This document shows, in pieces, positions 43,407 to 53,005 of a stretch of DNA of 64,000 nucleotides; position 1 is the stretch's first letter; each line of letters opens with the position of its first letter. Made by a program: the position numbers and the translations under genes. The notes below the pieces were generated by a model. That model saw only the letters and a list, made by a program, of their open reading frames with translations, searched no databases and was not told where the DNA came from. The DNA comes from CAYVAP01 sp964343195. GTDB taxonomy: Bacteria > Bacteroidota > Bacteroidia > J057. Where the stretch lies: contig CAYFIR010000008.1 in assembly GCA_964343195.1 (NCBI GenBank), positions 1 to 64,000 of the forward strand, in the 5' to 3' direction.

Positions 43407-46400
43407 TTACTCCAACGTTACTTCAAGTGCCAGTCCCCGCAGCTCATGAATCAGTACGTTGAATGATTCAGGCACTCCAGGATTTGGCAATACGTCGCCT
43501 TTTACGATGGCTTCGTAAACTTTTGCCCGGCCGATCACATCGTCGGACTTGACGGTTAGCATCTCGCGCAGGATGTGAGCAGCCCCAAATGCTTCCAGGG
43601 CCCACACCTCCATCTCACCAAATCGCTGACCACCAAACTGTGCTTTACCACCTAGTGGCTGCTGGGTAATCAGTGAGTATGGGCCGATGGAACGAGCGTG
43701 CATCTTATCATCTACCAGGTGAATCAGCTTCAGCATGTAGATGATACCTACCGTAGTAGCCTCGCTGAAGTGCTCACCAGTCTGTCCGTTGATCAGTCTG
43801 GTCACCCCGTATTCGGGCAGCTCGGCTTTCTTCAACCAGTCATTTACCTCGTCGATGCTGGCACCGTCAAAAATTGGCGTCGCAAACTTAACTCCCAGCT
43901 TCTTACCCGCCCATGCGAGAATGGTCTCAAATACCTGTCCCAGGTTCATACGGGATGGTACCCCAAGCGGATTAAGTACGATGTCAACTGGAGTTCCATC
44001 GTCCAGGAATGGCATATCTTCAACAGGTACCACGCGGGATACAACCCCCTTGTTACCGTGACGCCCCGCCATCTTATCGCCAACACGCAGCTTTCGTTTC
44101 TTCACCACGAAAACTTTTGCCAGCTTCAGAATTCCGGAAGGAAGCTCATCACCTACCCGGATCTGGAACTCTTCGCGACGGAAGCGACCTTCTATGATGT
44201 CTACTTTCCGCTTATAGTTGCGGAACACCTTGCTGATGTTCTCATTGAGCTCATCATCGCCGGTCCAGCCACTAGGAATCAGGTCTGAGAAGTTCAATGC
44301 CTGAAGAGTCTTCTCGGTAAATTTCTTTCCGGAAGGAATCACCTCTTCGTTGAACTTGTTCTTGACGCCTTTTGACTTGGTATCCCCAAGCAGCGATAGC
44401 AACTTGGATACCATCTGGTCATGCATGTCCTTCAGCTGCTGCTGATAGGTTTCTTCCAGACTGGCAATCAGCTTTTTATCGCGGGCCTTTGCTTTGCTTT
44501 CCTTTTTCTCCTTGGAGAAGAGCATCTTGTCGATTACGACCCCCTTGATGGAGGGAGGCACTCTCAAAGAAGCATCTTTCACATCCCCTGCTTTATCACC
44601 GAAGATGGCACGCAGCAGCTTCTCTTCTGGAGTTGGGTCAGACTCTCCTTTAGGAGTAATCTTACCGATCAGGATATCACCGGGATTCACATCTGCTCCG
44701 ACCCGGATCAGTCCATTGTCATCCAGGTGCTTGATGGCATCCTCACTCACGTTAGGGATCTCACGGGTAAGCTCTTCCTCACCTCGCTTTGTATCCCGCA
44801 CCTGCATTTCAAACTCCTCAATGTGAATCGAGGTGTAAACGTCCTCGGCTACGACACGCTCAGATACTACAATAGCATCCTCAAAGTTATATCCCTGCCA
44901 GGGCATGAATGCTACCAGCAGGTTTTTCCCGAGTGCCAGTTCCCCATCTTCAGTTGAGTAACCTTCCGCAAGTACGGATGTGGTGTCAACCCTTTGTCCG
45001 ACCTTCACCACTGGGCGAAGGTTAATAGTAGAATTCTGGTTGGTACGGACAAACTTGGGGATATCATAGGTGGTATCGGCGGTTTCAAAGTTAACCAGGT
45101 CTTCGATGGGAGTCCGGTCGTAGCGTACGACCACTTTACCACCGTCGACATAGATTACCTCTCCTGGTCCCTCCGCCATGATCATGGAGCGGGAGTCAAC
45201 GGCCACCTTTTCTTCGATTCCGGTACCGACAATTGGTGCTTCTGGCTTGAGCAGAGGCACTGCCTGACGTTGCATGTTGGATCCCATCAGTGCACGGTTG
45301 GCATCGTCATTTTCCAGGAATGGAATCAAGGATGCCGCGACCGATACAATCTGGTTGGGGGCTACGTCCATGTAGGCAACATCATCGGGCTCAACCACAG
45401 GGAAGTCACCCATTTTACGGGCCTTGACCTTGGGATTGATGAAGTTCCCCTTATCGGTGATGGGTGCATTGGACTGGGCAATGATGACATTGTCCTCCTC
45501 CTCTGCACTCAGATAAAGAGCATCTGGCGAAATATTTCCTCCCTTCACCTCACGATAGGGCGTCTCAATGAAGCCCATGTCATTGATCTTGGCATAGGTA
45601 CAGAGAGAAGAAATCAGGCCAATGTTTGGACCTTCCGGCGTCTCAATAGGACACAGGCGGCCATAGTGGGTATAGTGTACGTCACGAACCTCAAAACCTG
45701 CACGTTCACGAGAAAGACCACCAGGTCCCAAAGCCGAAACCCGTCGCTTGTGCGTCAGTTCAGAAAGTGGGTTAGTCTGATCCAGGAACTGGCTCAGCTG
45801 GTTGGTTCCGAAGAAGGAGTTGATGACACTGGAAAGGGTCCGTGCGTTGATCAGATCAGATGGGGTGAACACCTCATTGTCACGGATATTCATCCGCTCC
45901 CGGATGGTACGAGCCATACGAGCCAGGCCTACGCTAAATTGAGCGTAAAGCTGCTCTCCTACGGTCCTAACCCGACGATTAGAGAGGTGGTCAATATCAT
46001 CTACGTGGATCTTGCTGTTTTGCAGTTCCACGAGATACTCGACGATTTTAATGATATCGTCCTTGGTAAGTACCTGAGAATCTTCCTCGTAGGTACCATG
46101 TAGCTTCTTGTTCAGACGGTAGCGTCCAACCTCACCCAAGTCATATCGCTTGTCGCTGAAGAAGAGCTTATCAATTACTCCACGGGCTGTTTCCTCGTCA
46201 GGTGGCTCAGCATTACGGAGCTGTCTGTAGATCAGATCTACGGCTTCACTCTGAGAGTTTGAGTTATCCTTCTGGAGTGTGTTGTAAATGATGGAATACT
46301 CGGCGGCGTTGGTTGAGTCGGAAACCAGAATCATGGAGGCGACACCTGAATCCAGGATTTGCTCCATATTATCCTTTTCGATAACGTGGTCACGCTCAAA

Positions 46401-47210
46401 AAGGACCTCGTTTCGGGTAATAGACACTACTTCACCCGTATCCTCATCAACAAAATCTTCTGTCCATGTACGGAGGATACGAGCTGCAAGCTTCCGTCCA
46501 ACGGCCTTCTTGAGATTAGCCTTATTGACCTTAACCTCTTCGGCCAGTCCGAATATTTCCAGGATATCCTTGTCACTACCATATCCGATGGCACGCATCA
46601 GGGTAGTTACGGGGAATTTTTTCTTACGGTCGATGTAAGCATACATGACGTTGTTCACGTCAGTAGAAAACTCGATCCATGACCCCTTAAATGGAATGAT
46701 CCGTGCAGAGTACAGGCGCGTTCCATTGGCGTGGAAAGACTGACCAAAAAATACACCCGGTGATCTGTGTAGCTGGGAAACTACAACGCGCTCAGCACCG
46801 TTGATGATAAAAGTACCATCAGCGGTCATGTAAGGGATATTACCAAGGTATACCTCTTGTGTCACCGGCTCGAAATCTTCATTTTCCGGGTCGGTACAGT
46901 ACAGGAACAGCTTGGCTTTAAGCGCTACAGAATGGGTAAGACCCCGCGCTCTACACTCAGGAATTGAGTACCGAGGAGGGTCGATGTAATAGTCAAGAAA
47001 TTCCAGGACAAAGTTTTCCCTAGCATCGCTAATGGGAAAATTTTCCTTAAAAACTTTATAAAGCCCTTCTTCCTTTCTTTTATCCGGAGGAGTATCAACC
47101 TGCATGAAATCCACGAAGGATCGAAGCTGAACTTCCAGGAAATCCGGATAATCGATCACTTTCTTGATTTTAGAGAAAGAGACGCGCTTGGATTTGGTAT
47201 TGGCAGCCAA
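43407..47210 (-). CDS. rpoB: DNA-directed RNA polymerase subunit beta
   Basis: The 1267-residue beta subunit is complete: lobes and fork region with NQLSQFLDQTNPLSELTHKRRVSALGPGGLSRERAGF (the rifampicin-pocket region, around 490-525), and the C-terminal conserved GKAQFGGQRFGEMEVWALEAFGAAHIL. Together with rpoC it forms the active centre. No insertion or truncation is seen. It follows rplL after a 247-bp spacer containing a long hairpin. Confidence 0.99.
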   Translation of the reverse strand: MAANTKSKRVSFSKIKKVIDYPDFLEVQLRSFVDFMQVDTPPDKRKEEGLYKVFKENFPISDARENFVLEFLDYYIDPPRYSIPECRARGLTHSVALKAKLFLYCTDPENEDFEPVTQEVYLGNIPYMTADGTFIINGAERVVVSQLHRSPGVFFGQSFHANGTRLYSARIIPFKGSWIEFSTDVNNVMYAYIDRKKKFPVTTLMRAIGYGSDKDILEIFGLAEEVKVNKANLKKAVGRKLAARILRTWTEDFVDEDTGEVVSITRNEVLFERDHVIEKDNMEQILDSGVASMILVSDSTNAAEYSIIYNTLQKDNSNSQSEAVDLIYRQLRNAEPPDEETARGVIDKLFFSDKRYDLGEVGRYRLNKKLHGTYEEDSQVLTKDDIIKIVEYLVELQNSKIHVDDIDHLSNRRVRTVGEQLYAQFSVGLARMARTIRERMNIRDNEVFTPSDLINARTLSSVINSFFGTNQLSQFLDQTNPLSELTHKRRVSALGPGGLSRERAGFEVRDVHYTHYGRLCPIETPEGPNIGLISSLCTYAKINDMGFIETPYREVKGGNISPDALYLSAEEEDNVIIAQSNAPITDKGNFINPKVKARKMGDFPVVEPDDVAYMDVAPNQIVSVAASLIPFLENDDANRALMGSNMQRQAVPLLKPEAPIVGTGIEEKVAVDSRSMIMAEGPGEVIYVDGGKVVVRYDRTPIEDLVNFETADTTYDIPKFVRTNQNSTINLRPVVKVGQRVDTTSVLAEGYSTEDGELALGKNLLVAFMPWQGYNFEDAIVVSERVVAEDVYTSIHIEEFEMQVRDTKRGEEELTREIPNVSEDAIKHLDDNGLIRVGADVNPGDILIGKITPKGESDPTPEEKLLRAIFGDKAGDVKDASLRVPPSIKGVVIDKMLFSKEKKESKAKARDKKLIASLEETYQQQLKDMHDQMVSKLLSLLGDTKSKGVKNKFNEEVIPSGKKFTEKTLQALNFSDLIPSGWTGDDELNENISKVFRNYKRKVDIIEGRFRREEFQIRVGDELPSGILKLAKVFVVKKRKLRVGDKMAGRHGNKGVVSRVVPVEDMPFLDDGTPVDIVLNPLGVPSRMNLGQVFETILAWAGKKLGVKFATPIFDGASIDEVNDWLKKAELPEYGVTRLINGQTGEHFSEATTVGIIYMLKLIHLVDDKMHARSIGPYSLITQQPLGGKAQFGGQRFGEMEVWALEAFGAAHILREMLTVKSDDVIGRAKVYEAIVKGDVLPNPGVPESFNVLIHELRGLALEVTLE

Positions 47211-47386
47211 TCGTTTATAGTTTTTGGGGTGAGTAACAAAGAAAAGAACAGGAGCTAGGTACGTCAGGAGTTACCGCGAGGCTCTGATATCCCTAAGAAA
47301 AATTAACGAAAATATTACGTTAAACATTATAAAAATGTTCAACTTATTTAGGGATATAGGTTAAAACCACAGGTATAGACATGGAG

Positions 47387-47420
47387 AAATAGACCTGATT
47401 GCAAAGCATCAGGTCTATTT
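47387..47420 (-). terminator. Attenuator-like hairpin between rplL and rpoB
   Basis: A perfect 13-bp stem (47387-47399 with 47408-47420) and 8-base loop lie 38 bp after the rplL stop. Read on the minus strand the stem ends in TTT and then CTCC, so the U run is short and termination would be partial. An attenuator at this place is well known in other bacteria, where it lowers rpoBC relative to ribosomal protein genes. Confidence 0.65.
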
Positions 47421-47457
47421 ACGGGGTAGAACCTCCGAAACCGAGTATGGTTATTCA

Positions 47458-47835
47458 TTACTTCAGCTCTACCTCAGCACCAGCTTCTTCCAGTTGGTTT
47501 TTCAAATCTTCAGCTTCTTCTTTAGAAACGCCTTCTTTGATAGGAGCGGGAGCGCTATCTACCATAGCTTTTGCGTCCTTAAGACCTGCACCAGTGATGT
47601 TCTTTACGACCTTTACGACGTTAAGTTTCTTGGCACCTGCGCTCTTGAGGATAACATCAAATTCTGATTTTTCCTCAGCAGCAGCTTCGCCACCACCAGC
47701 AGCGGGACCAGCAACTGCAACAGCAGCAGCAGCAGGCTCGATGCCGTACTCTTCCTTAAGGATGTTAGCTAGCTCGTTAACTTCCTTCACGGTGAGGTTT
47801 ACCAGCTGCTCAGCAAATTCTTTTAGATCTGCCAT
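47458..47835 (-). CDS. rplL: 50S ribosomal protein L7/L12
   Basis: The 125-residue stalk protein has an N-terminal dimerisation domain (MADLKEFAEQLVNLTVKEVNELANIL), an Ala/Gly-rich hinge (about 35-52), and a C-terminal globular domain with EKSEFDVILKSAGAKKLNVVKVVKNITGAGLKDAKAMVDSAP. It recruits translation factors to the ribosome. It follows rplJ in the usual order. Confidence 0.99.
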   Translation of the reverse strand: MADLKEFAEQLVNLTVKEVNELANILKEEYGIEPAAAAVAVAGPAAGGGEAAAEEKSEFDVILKSAGAKKLNVVKVVKNITGAGLKDAKAMVDSAPAPIKEGVSKEEAEDLKNQLEEAGAEVELK

Positions 47836-47889
47836 GATAATATCTTGATTAGAGGGTAATTCTTAGATTGAGAAAAAGGTGATAAAAAA

Positions 47890-48420
47890 TTAAGATTCTT
47901 CGCGCTCGCCCAAAGTCTGCAGGATTCCCGCAAGTTTTCCGCCACCTGACTGGAGAGCAGAAACAACGGTCTTGGCAGGGCTTTGTAGCAGTGCAACAAC
48001 TTCCGCGATAAGCTCTTCCTTGGACTTGAGTGATGCAAGTGCATCCAACTGCTCAGCACCGGTAAACACGGATGTTTCGATGATCGCAGCCTTAAGGGTA
48101 GGCTTATCAAATTCCTTACGGAAGTCTTTCAATAGCTTAGCGGGGACACTCGGATTTTCTGCTGAAGCAAAGAATACAAATGAAGGTTGCTTAAGATGCT
48201 CATGAACTGGAGTGAAATCTCCCTCCATCTGATCCAGCAATTTGCGGATCAGGGTATTCTTGATCATCCGAACCTGAATATTCGCTTCAAAGCATCGACG
48301 ACGCAGGGTGTTAACCTGCTCTACATTCATCTGTCCGGTATCCGTAATGTAGAAGTTAGGAAATTCCTTAACGGTTTCCGTTAACTCCTGAACAAGTTGG
48401 ATTTTCTCTTCCTTAGTCAT
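47890..48420 (-). CDS. rplJ: 50S ribosomal protein L10
   Basis: This 176-residue protein anchors the L7/L12 stalk to the ribosome. The N-terminal RNA-binding part contains NTLRRRCFEANIQVRMIKNTLIRKLL, and the C-terminal helix for L7/L12 dimers ends LQTLGEREES. In many bacteria the L10-L7/L12 complex represses its own mRNA leader. The gene starts 6 bp after the rplA stop. Confidence 0.98.
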   Translation of the reverse strand: MTKEEKIQLVQELTETVKEFPNFYITDTGQMNVEQVNTLRRRCFEANIQVRMIKNTLIRKLLDQMEGDFTPVHEHLKQPSFVFFASAENPSVPAKLLKDFRKEFDKPTLKAAIIETSVFTGAEQLDALASLKSKEELIAEVVALLQSPAKTVVSALQSGGGKLAGILQTLGEREES

Positions 48421-48426
48421 TTCACG

Positions 48427-49167
48427 TTAGATTCCTGGTACAGATGATTTCTCGATCTTAATTCCGGGGCCCATGGTACTAGACAGGTAGATCGACTTGA
48501 AGTACACACCTTTTGCCGCGGAGGGCTTCAGGCGGTTGAGGGTCTGAATAAGCTCCTGAGCATTGTCTTTCAACTGCTCTGCGGAGAAGCTCTTCTTTCC
48601 TACAGCCACGTGTACAATTCCGGCTTTATCAACACGGAAGTCAATTTTACCAGCTTTTACCTCCTTTACTGCCTGGGCTACATCAGGGGTCACAGTGCCA
48701 CTCTTGGGGTTGGGCATCAGGCCACGAGGACCCAAAACCCGTCCAAGGCGACCAACCTTTGGCATCACATCAGGCGAACAAACGACAACATCAATGTCAG
48801 TCCATCCACCCTGGATCTTGGTGATGTATTCATCCAGGCCAACGTAATCCGCTCCGGCGGCCTTGGCGGCCTCCTCTTTGTCAGGGGTAGTCAGTACCAG
48901 CACACGTACAGTTTTACCTGTACCATGTGGCAGGGTGGCAACGCCACGAACCATCTGATTTGCCTGACGGGGATCTACTCCCAAGCGGACGTGCAGTTCC
49001 ACAGACTCGTCAAACTTTGCAAAAGTTGCCTTTTTCAACAGTTCACAAGCCTCGGATAAGTCATATGCCTTTTCAGCGTCAACCATCTCGCGTCCTTTAA
49101 CCGTGTTTTTACCCGGTTTGCGAGTGTGATTGCGCTTTGGCCGTTTCTTAGTATCTGCAGTACTCAT
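48427..49167 (-). CDS. rplA: 50S ribosomal protein L1
   Basis: This 246-residue L1 has a 15-20-residue basic N-terminal extension (TKKRPKRNHTRKPGKN) beyond the usual length. The body matches the family: ASVEL-like FDESVELHVRLGVDPRQANQMVRG, and GRLGRVLGPRGLMPNPKSGTVTPDV. It binds 23S rRNA at the L1 stalk and in many bacteria represses the rplKA mRNA. Confidence 0.98.
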   Translation of the reverse strand: MSTADTKKRPKRNHTRKPGKNTVKGREMVDAEKAYDLSEACELLKKATFAKFDESVELHVRLGVDPRQANQMVRGVATLPHGTGKTVRVLVLTTPDKEEAAKAAGADYVGLDEYITKIQGGWTDIDVVVCSPDVMPKVGRLGRVLGPRGLMPNPKSGTVTPDVAQAVKEVKAGKIDFRVDKAGIVHVAVGKKSFSAEQLKDNAQELIQTLNRLKPSAAKGVYFKSIYLSSTMGPGIKIEKSSVPGI

Positions 49168-49187
49168 TTTTTCGTTCTGCTAAATTG

Positions 49188-49634
49188 TTAAGCTTGCTCC
49201 CAAGGGGGTGTACCAGCAACCGTGATCCCCATGCTTCGAGCAGTTCCTGCTACCATCTTCATGGCAGAGTCAACTGTAAAGCAGTTAAGATCAGGCATTT
49301 TGGTCTCAGCGATAGACTTGACATCATCCCAGGAAACTTCGGCGACCTTGTTTCGGTTTGGTTCCGCAGAACCACTCTTCAACTTGGCTGCCTGAAGAAG
49401 CAGAACCGGTGCAGGTGGAGTTTTGATGATAAAGTCAAAAGACTTATCACCATATACCGTAATGATTACCGGCAACACCTGCCCTTGCTTATCCTGAGTC
49501 TGTGCGTTGAAACGCTTACAGAACTCCATGATATTCAAGCCCTTTGCACCCAGAGCAGGACCAATCGGCGGAGCCGGATTGGCTTGTCCCCCTTTTACCT
49601 GGAGCTTGACATAACCACTGATTTTCTTAGCCAT
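49188..49634 (-). CDS. rplK: 50S ribosomal protein L11
   Basis: The 148-residue protein starts MAKKISGYVKLQVKGGQANPAPPIGPALGAKGLNIMEFC, the highly conserved L11 N-terminus that binds thiostrepton and the GTPase centre. The C-terminal RNA-binding domain includes GTARSMGITV. It precedes rplA by 20 bp in the same transcript. Confidence 0.99.
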   Translation of the reverse strand: MAKKISGYVKLQVKGGQANPAPPIGPALGAKGLNIMEFCKRFNAQTQDKQGQVLPVIITVYGDKSFDFIIKTPPAPVLLLQAAKLKSGSAEPNRNKVAEVSWDDVKSIAETKMPDLNCFTVDSAMKMVAGTARSMGITVAGTPPWEQA

Positions 49635-49749
49635 CGCTATAGTTGGTTATAAAAAAGAAAGGGCATTAGCCGCGGTCATCAGGTGGGAAGCGTATGAAAA
49701 AGGGTGATTGAGGAGCCCTTAATCAACTACTAACGACGCAACTAACTAA

Positions 49750-50292
49750 TTAAAACTCTTTTTCGACTTGTAAGTAGTTCAACTCCACTGGCGTATTACG
49801 TCCAAAGATTTTCACTACTACTTTCAATTTCTTGCGGTCTTCGTACACTTCGTCGACGATTCCGGTAAACCCGTTGAATGGACCAGCCATCACTTTTACA
49901 GGTTCTCCCTTGATGAACGGTTCTTCCGGCATTTCGCCTTTCTCATTCATCTCGTCAACCTTGCCGAGGATCTTATTCACCTCTGATTCTCTCAAAGGCA
50001 CAGGATCTCCTCCCTTGGACTCTGACAGGAACCCGATAACATTAGGAATGTCCCTCATCATAGGGACCAGCTCCGGGATCATCTCACACTCGACCAGGAT
50101 ATAACCAGGCAGGAAACTACGCTCACGGAGTTTTTTCTTTCCGTTGCGCATTTCAAATACTTTCTCAGTAGGGATGAGCACCTGGGAAATATAATTTCCC
50201 ATCTCGGCTTGAGCGAAATCACTCTCGAGATACTCTTTTACTTTTTTTTCCTTACCGCTGATCGCACGTATTACGTACCAATCCTTGGCCAT
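49750..50292 (-). CDS. nusG: Transcription antitermination factor NusG
   Basis: The 180-residue protein has the NGN domain (WYVIRAISGKEKKVKEYL; LIPTEKVFEMRNGKKKLRERSFLPGYILVE) followed by a KOW domain (EPVKVMAGPFNGFTGIVDEVYEDRKKLKVVV). NusG increases RNA polymerase processivity and links it to the ribosome or Rho. The ATG at 50292 is preferred over the GTG one codon upstream because an AGGAGGT site lies 5 bp before it. Confidence 0.97.
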   Translation of the reverse strand: MAKDWYVIRAISGKEKKVKEYLESDFAQAEMGNYISQVLIPTEKVFEMRNGKKKLRERSFLPGYILVECEMIPELVPMMRDIPNVIGFLSESKGGDPVPLRESEVNKILGKVDEMNEKGEMPEEPFIKGEPVKVMAGPFNGFTGIVDEVYEDRKKLKVVVKIFGRNTPVELNYLQVEKEF

Positions 50293-50297
50293 CACAC

Positions 50298-50304
50298 ACC
50301 TCCT
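50298..50304 (-). promoter_or_regulatory. Strong Shine-Dalgarno site of nusG
   Basis: AGGAGGT is seven bases of perfect anti-Shine-Dalgarno complement, 5 bp before the nusG ATG. Such sites are rare in this phylum; rpoC has a similar one. Confidence 0.7.
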
Positions 50305-50316
50305 AAGCCTAATTGA

Positions 50317-50508
50317 TTAAAATAGAGAATAAAGACCTCCCATTGAAGTCTGGAAAACCAGATCCATGAGACCTATCATCAAAGCGATGATGATAGAAGC
50401 TACCAGTACGGTGATGGTGCTGCTTTGCAGCTCTTCCAGACTTGGCCACTGAACCTTGTACAGGAGTTCTTCGGTGTACTCGCTAAAGCGAGCCCTCAGC
50501 TTTTCCAT
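50317..50508 (-). CDS. secE: Preprotein translocase subunit SecE
   Basis: The 63-residue protein has an amphipathic N-terminal part (MEKLRARFSEYTEELLYKVQWPSLEELQSST) and a single transmembrane helix (TVLVASIIIALMIGLMDLVF). The segment KVQWPSLEE is the conserved SecE cytoplasmic motif. The ATG at 50508 avoids overlap with the tRNA-Trp gene; an upstream GTG at 50526 would start inside it. It sits between tRNA-Trp and nusG, the standard arrangement. Confidence 0.95.
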   Translation of the reverse strand: MEKLRARFSEYTEELLYKVQWPSLEELQSSTITVLVASIIIALMIGLMDLVFQTSMGGLYSLF

Positions 50509-50523
50509 AAGACCTTTTTGTTG

Positions 50524-50596
50524 CACGGGCGGAAGGACTCGAACCCTCAGCCTACGGTTTTGGAGACCGTCGCTCTACCAGTTGAGCTACGCCCGT
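50524..50596 (-). tRNA. tRNA-Trp (CCA)
   Basis: This is a 73-base cloverleaf with acceptor stem ACGGGCG/CGCCCGT, anticodon loop CTCCAAA with anticodon CCA, and T-loop TTCGAGT. The discriminator base is G. CCA is not encoded. It lies directly before secE on the same strand. Confidence 0.97.
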
Positions 50597-50630
50597 TTGT
50601 TATTGACGTAGAACGTCGCTAACAAAAATG

Positions 50631-50663
50631 AAAAATTGGGTCTCCCCTCAGTAGAGGAGACCC
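50631..50663 (-). terminator. Terminator after tuf
   Basis: The stem GGGTCTCC/GGAGACCC (50656-50663, 50638-50645 on the minus strand) is followed by AATTTTT (50631-50637). It lies 16 bp after the tuf stop and before tRNA-Trp. Read-through would be needed if tRNA-Trp-secE has no promoter of its own; none was found. Confidence 0.8.
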
Positions 50664-50678
50664 TTGATTTATGATTGA

Positions 50679-51869
<1,191 letters not shown>

Positions 51870-51934
51870 CTTAAGAGTTTGTTTCTTAGTCTTTTGCGAG
51901 AGAAATCAGAGAAAACAAACGGATAAAAAAGAAG

Positions 51935-52007
<73 letters not shown>

Positions 52008-52025
52008 TTCTTTTCTCCAAAATTG

Positions 52026-52098
52026 AGCGGGAGACGAGATTCGAACCCGCGACCCTCAGCTTGGAAGGCTGATGCTCTACCAACTGAGCTACTCCCGC
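52026..52098 (-). tRNA. tRNA-Gly (TCC)
   Basis: This is a 73-base cloverleaf. The acceptor stem is GCGGGAG/CTCCCGC, the anticodon loop CTTCCAA gives anticodon TCC, and the T-loop is TTCGAAT. Confidence 0.97.
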
Positions 52099-52139
52099 TT
52101 ATATAAAATATCAATACAAAAGAACGTACAATGTTGGTG

Positions 52140-52221
52140 TGGGGAGAGCAGGATTCGAACCTACGAAGGCTAAGCCAACAGATTTACAGTCTGCCCCGTT
52201 TGACCGCTTCGGTATCTCCCC
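52140..52221 (-). tRNA. tRNA-Tyr (GTA)
   Basis: This is an 82-base type II tRNA with acceptor GGGGAGA/TCTCCCC, anticodon loop CTGTAAA with GTA, and a long variable arm as expected for bacterial tRNA-Tyr. Confidence 0.97.
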
Positions 52222-52330
52222 AAATTAACAGTTAAGCTCCTCCTCAATCCTTCGCTCAAAAGTTCGGCAAATATCGAACTTATTGCTTAATCTGTCAACA
52301 TTTCTTCAAAAATCTTTCCCTTTCAGGAAG

Positions 52331-52404
52331 AGCCGGTGGACGGATTCGAACCGCCGACCCGCTGATTACAAATCAGCTGCTCTGGCCAACTGAGCTACAC
52401 CGGC
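52331..52404 (-). tRNA. tRNA-Thr (TGT)
   Basis: This is a 74-base cloverleaf with acceptor GCCGGTG/CACCGGC, anticodon loop TTTGTAA with anticodon TGT, and T-loop TTCGAAT. It is the first gene of the tRNA-tuf transcript. Confidence 0.97.
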
Positions 52405-52425
52405 CTGCTTTTTTCAAAAGTCCTG

Positions 52426-52456
52426 CAAAAGTAGGAGTTATTTTCCGAACGAACAA
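52426..52456 (-). promoter_or_regulatory. Promoter of the tRNA-tuf operon
   Basis: On the minus strand TTG (52454-52456), 20 bp, then TACTTTTG (52426-52433) fits the Bacteroidota consensus. The predicted start is near 52422, 18 bases before the 5' end of tRNA-Thr(TGT). Confidence 0.8.
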
Positions 52457-52484
52457 CCCCCGAGCCCTTGCAAAACCAAGCAAA

Positions 52485-52838
52485 TTATATTTTTGGCTTT
52501 AGCTCCTTGATACGAGCCTGCTTTCCGATCTTATCACGCAGATAGAACAGACGTGCACGACGAACGCGTCCACGGCGGATCACATCTACACGATCGATCG
52601 TAGGGGAATGCACTGGGAAGATCCGCTCTACCCCGATTCCACCAGAAATCTTGCGTACAGTGAATGTCTCAGTTGCTCCACGTCCACGACGCTGAAGACA
52701 AACGCCTTTAAACGCCTGCACACGCTCTTTATCTCCTTCCGCAATGCGGACAAAAACTTCTACAGTATCGCCAGCCTTAAATTCAGGCACCTCATCACGG
52801 AGGTTACTTGCCTCAACTAGCCTAATCAGATCTTCCAT
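52485..52838 (-). CDS. rplS: 50S ribosomal protein L19
   Basis: The 117-residue protein matches L19: VPEFKAGDTVEVFVRIAEGDKERVQAFKGVCLQRRG, IGVERIFPVHSPTIDRVDVIRRGRVRRARLFYLRD. It sits at the interface of the ribosomal subunits. The frame is open to 52907, but the promoter at 52865-52896 lies inside that extension, so the ATG at 52838, preceded by AGGAG, is the start. Confidence 0.98.
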   Translation of the reverse strand: MEDLIRLVEASNLRDEVPEFKAGDTVEVFVRIAEGDKERVQAFKGVCLQRRGRGATETFTVRKISGGIGVERIFPVHSPTIDRVDVIRRGRVRRARLFYLRDKIGKQARIKELKPKI

Positions 52839-52864
52839 TACTATCTCCTGATTTAGATGGAACG

Positions 52865-52896
52865 CAAAATTAAGCCAAGATTGTGGGTTTGCCAAA
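52865..52896 (-). promoter_or_regulatory. Promoter of rplS
   Basis: On the minus strand TTTG (52893-52896), 20 bp, TAATTTTG (52865-52872): a full match to TTTG-N20-TAnnTTTG. The transcript starts near 52861, leaving a leader of about 22 bases. Confidence 0.85.
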
Positions 52897-53005
52897 TAAT
52901 GCTCCAAACTTTTCCCTCAAATTTCAGAAGTTTTTCCTCACCTGGAGCAAAGCCCGTTGCAAAGGGGTAGTTAGCAGAGTTTTTCAAGGGGCCAGAGCCT
53001 AAAAA

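Noticed and set aside
44994..46103. 369-codon frame antisense to rpoB
   Set aside because: Shadow of rpoB; no recognisable motif and no promoter.
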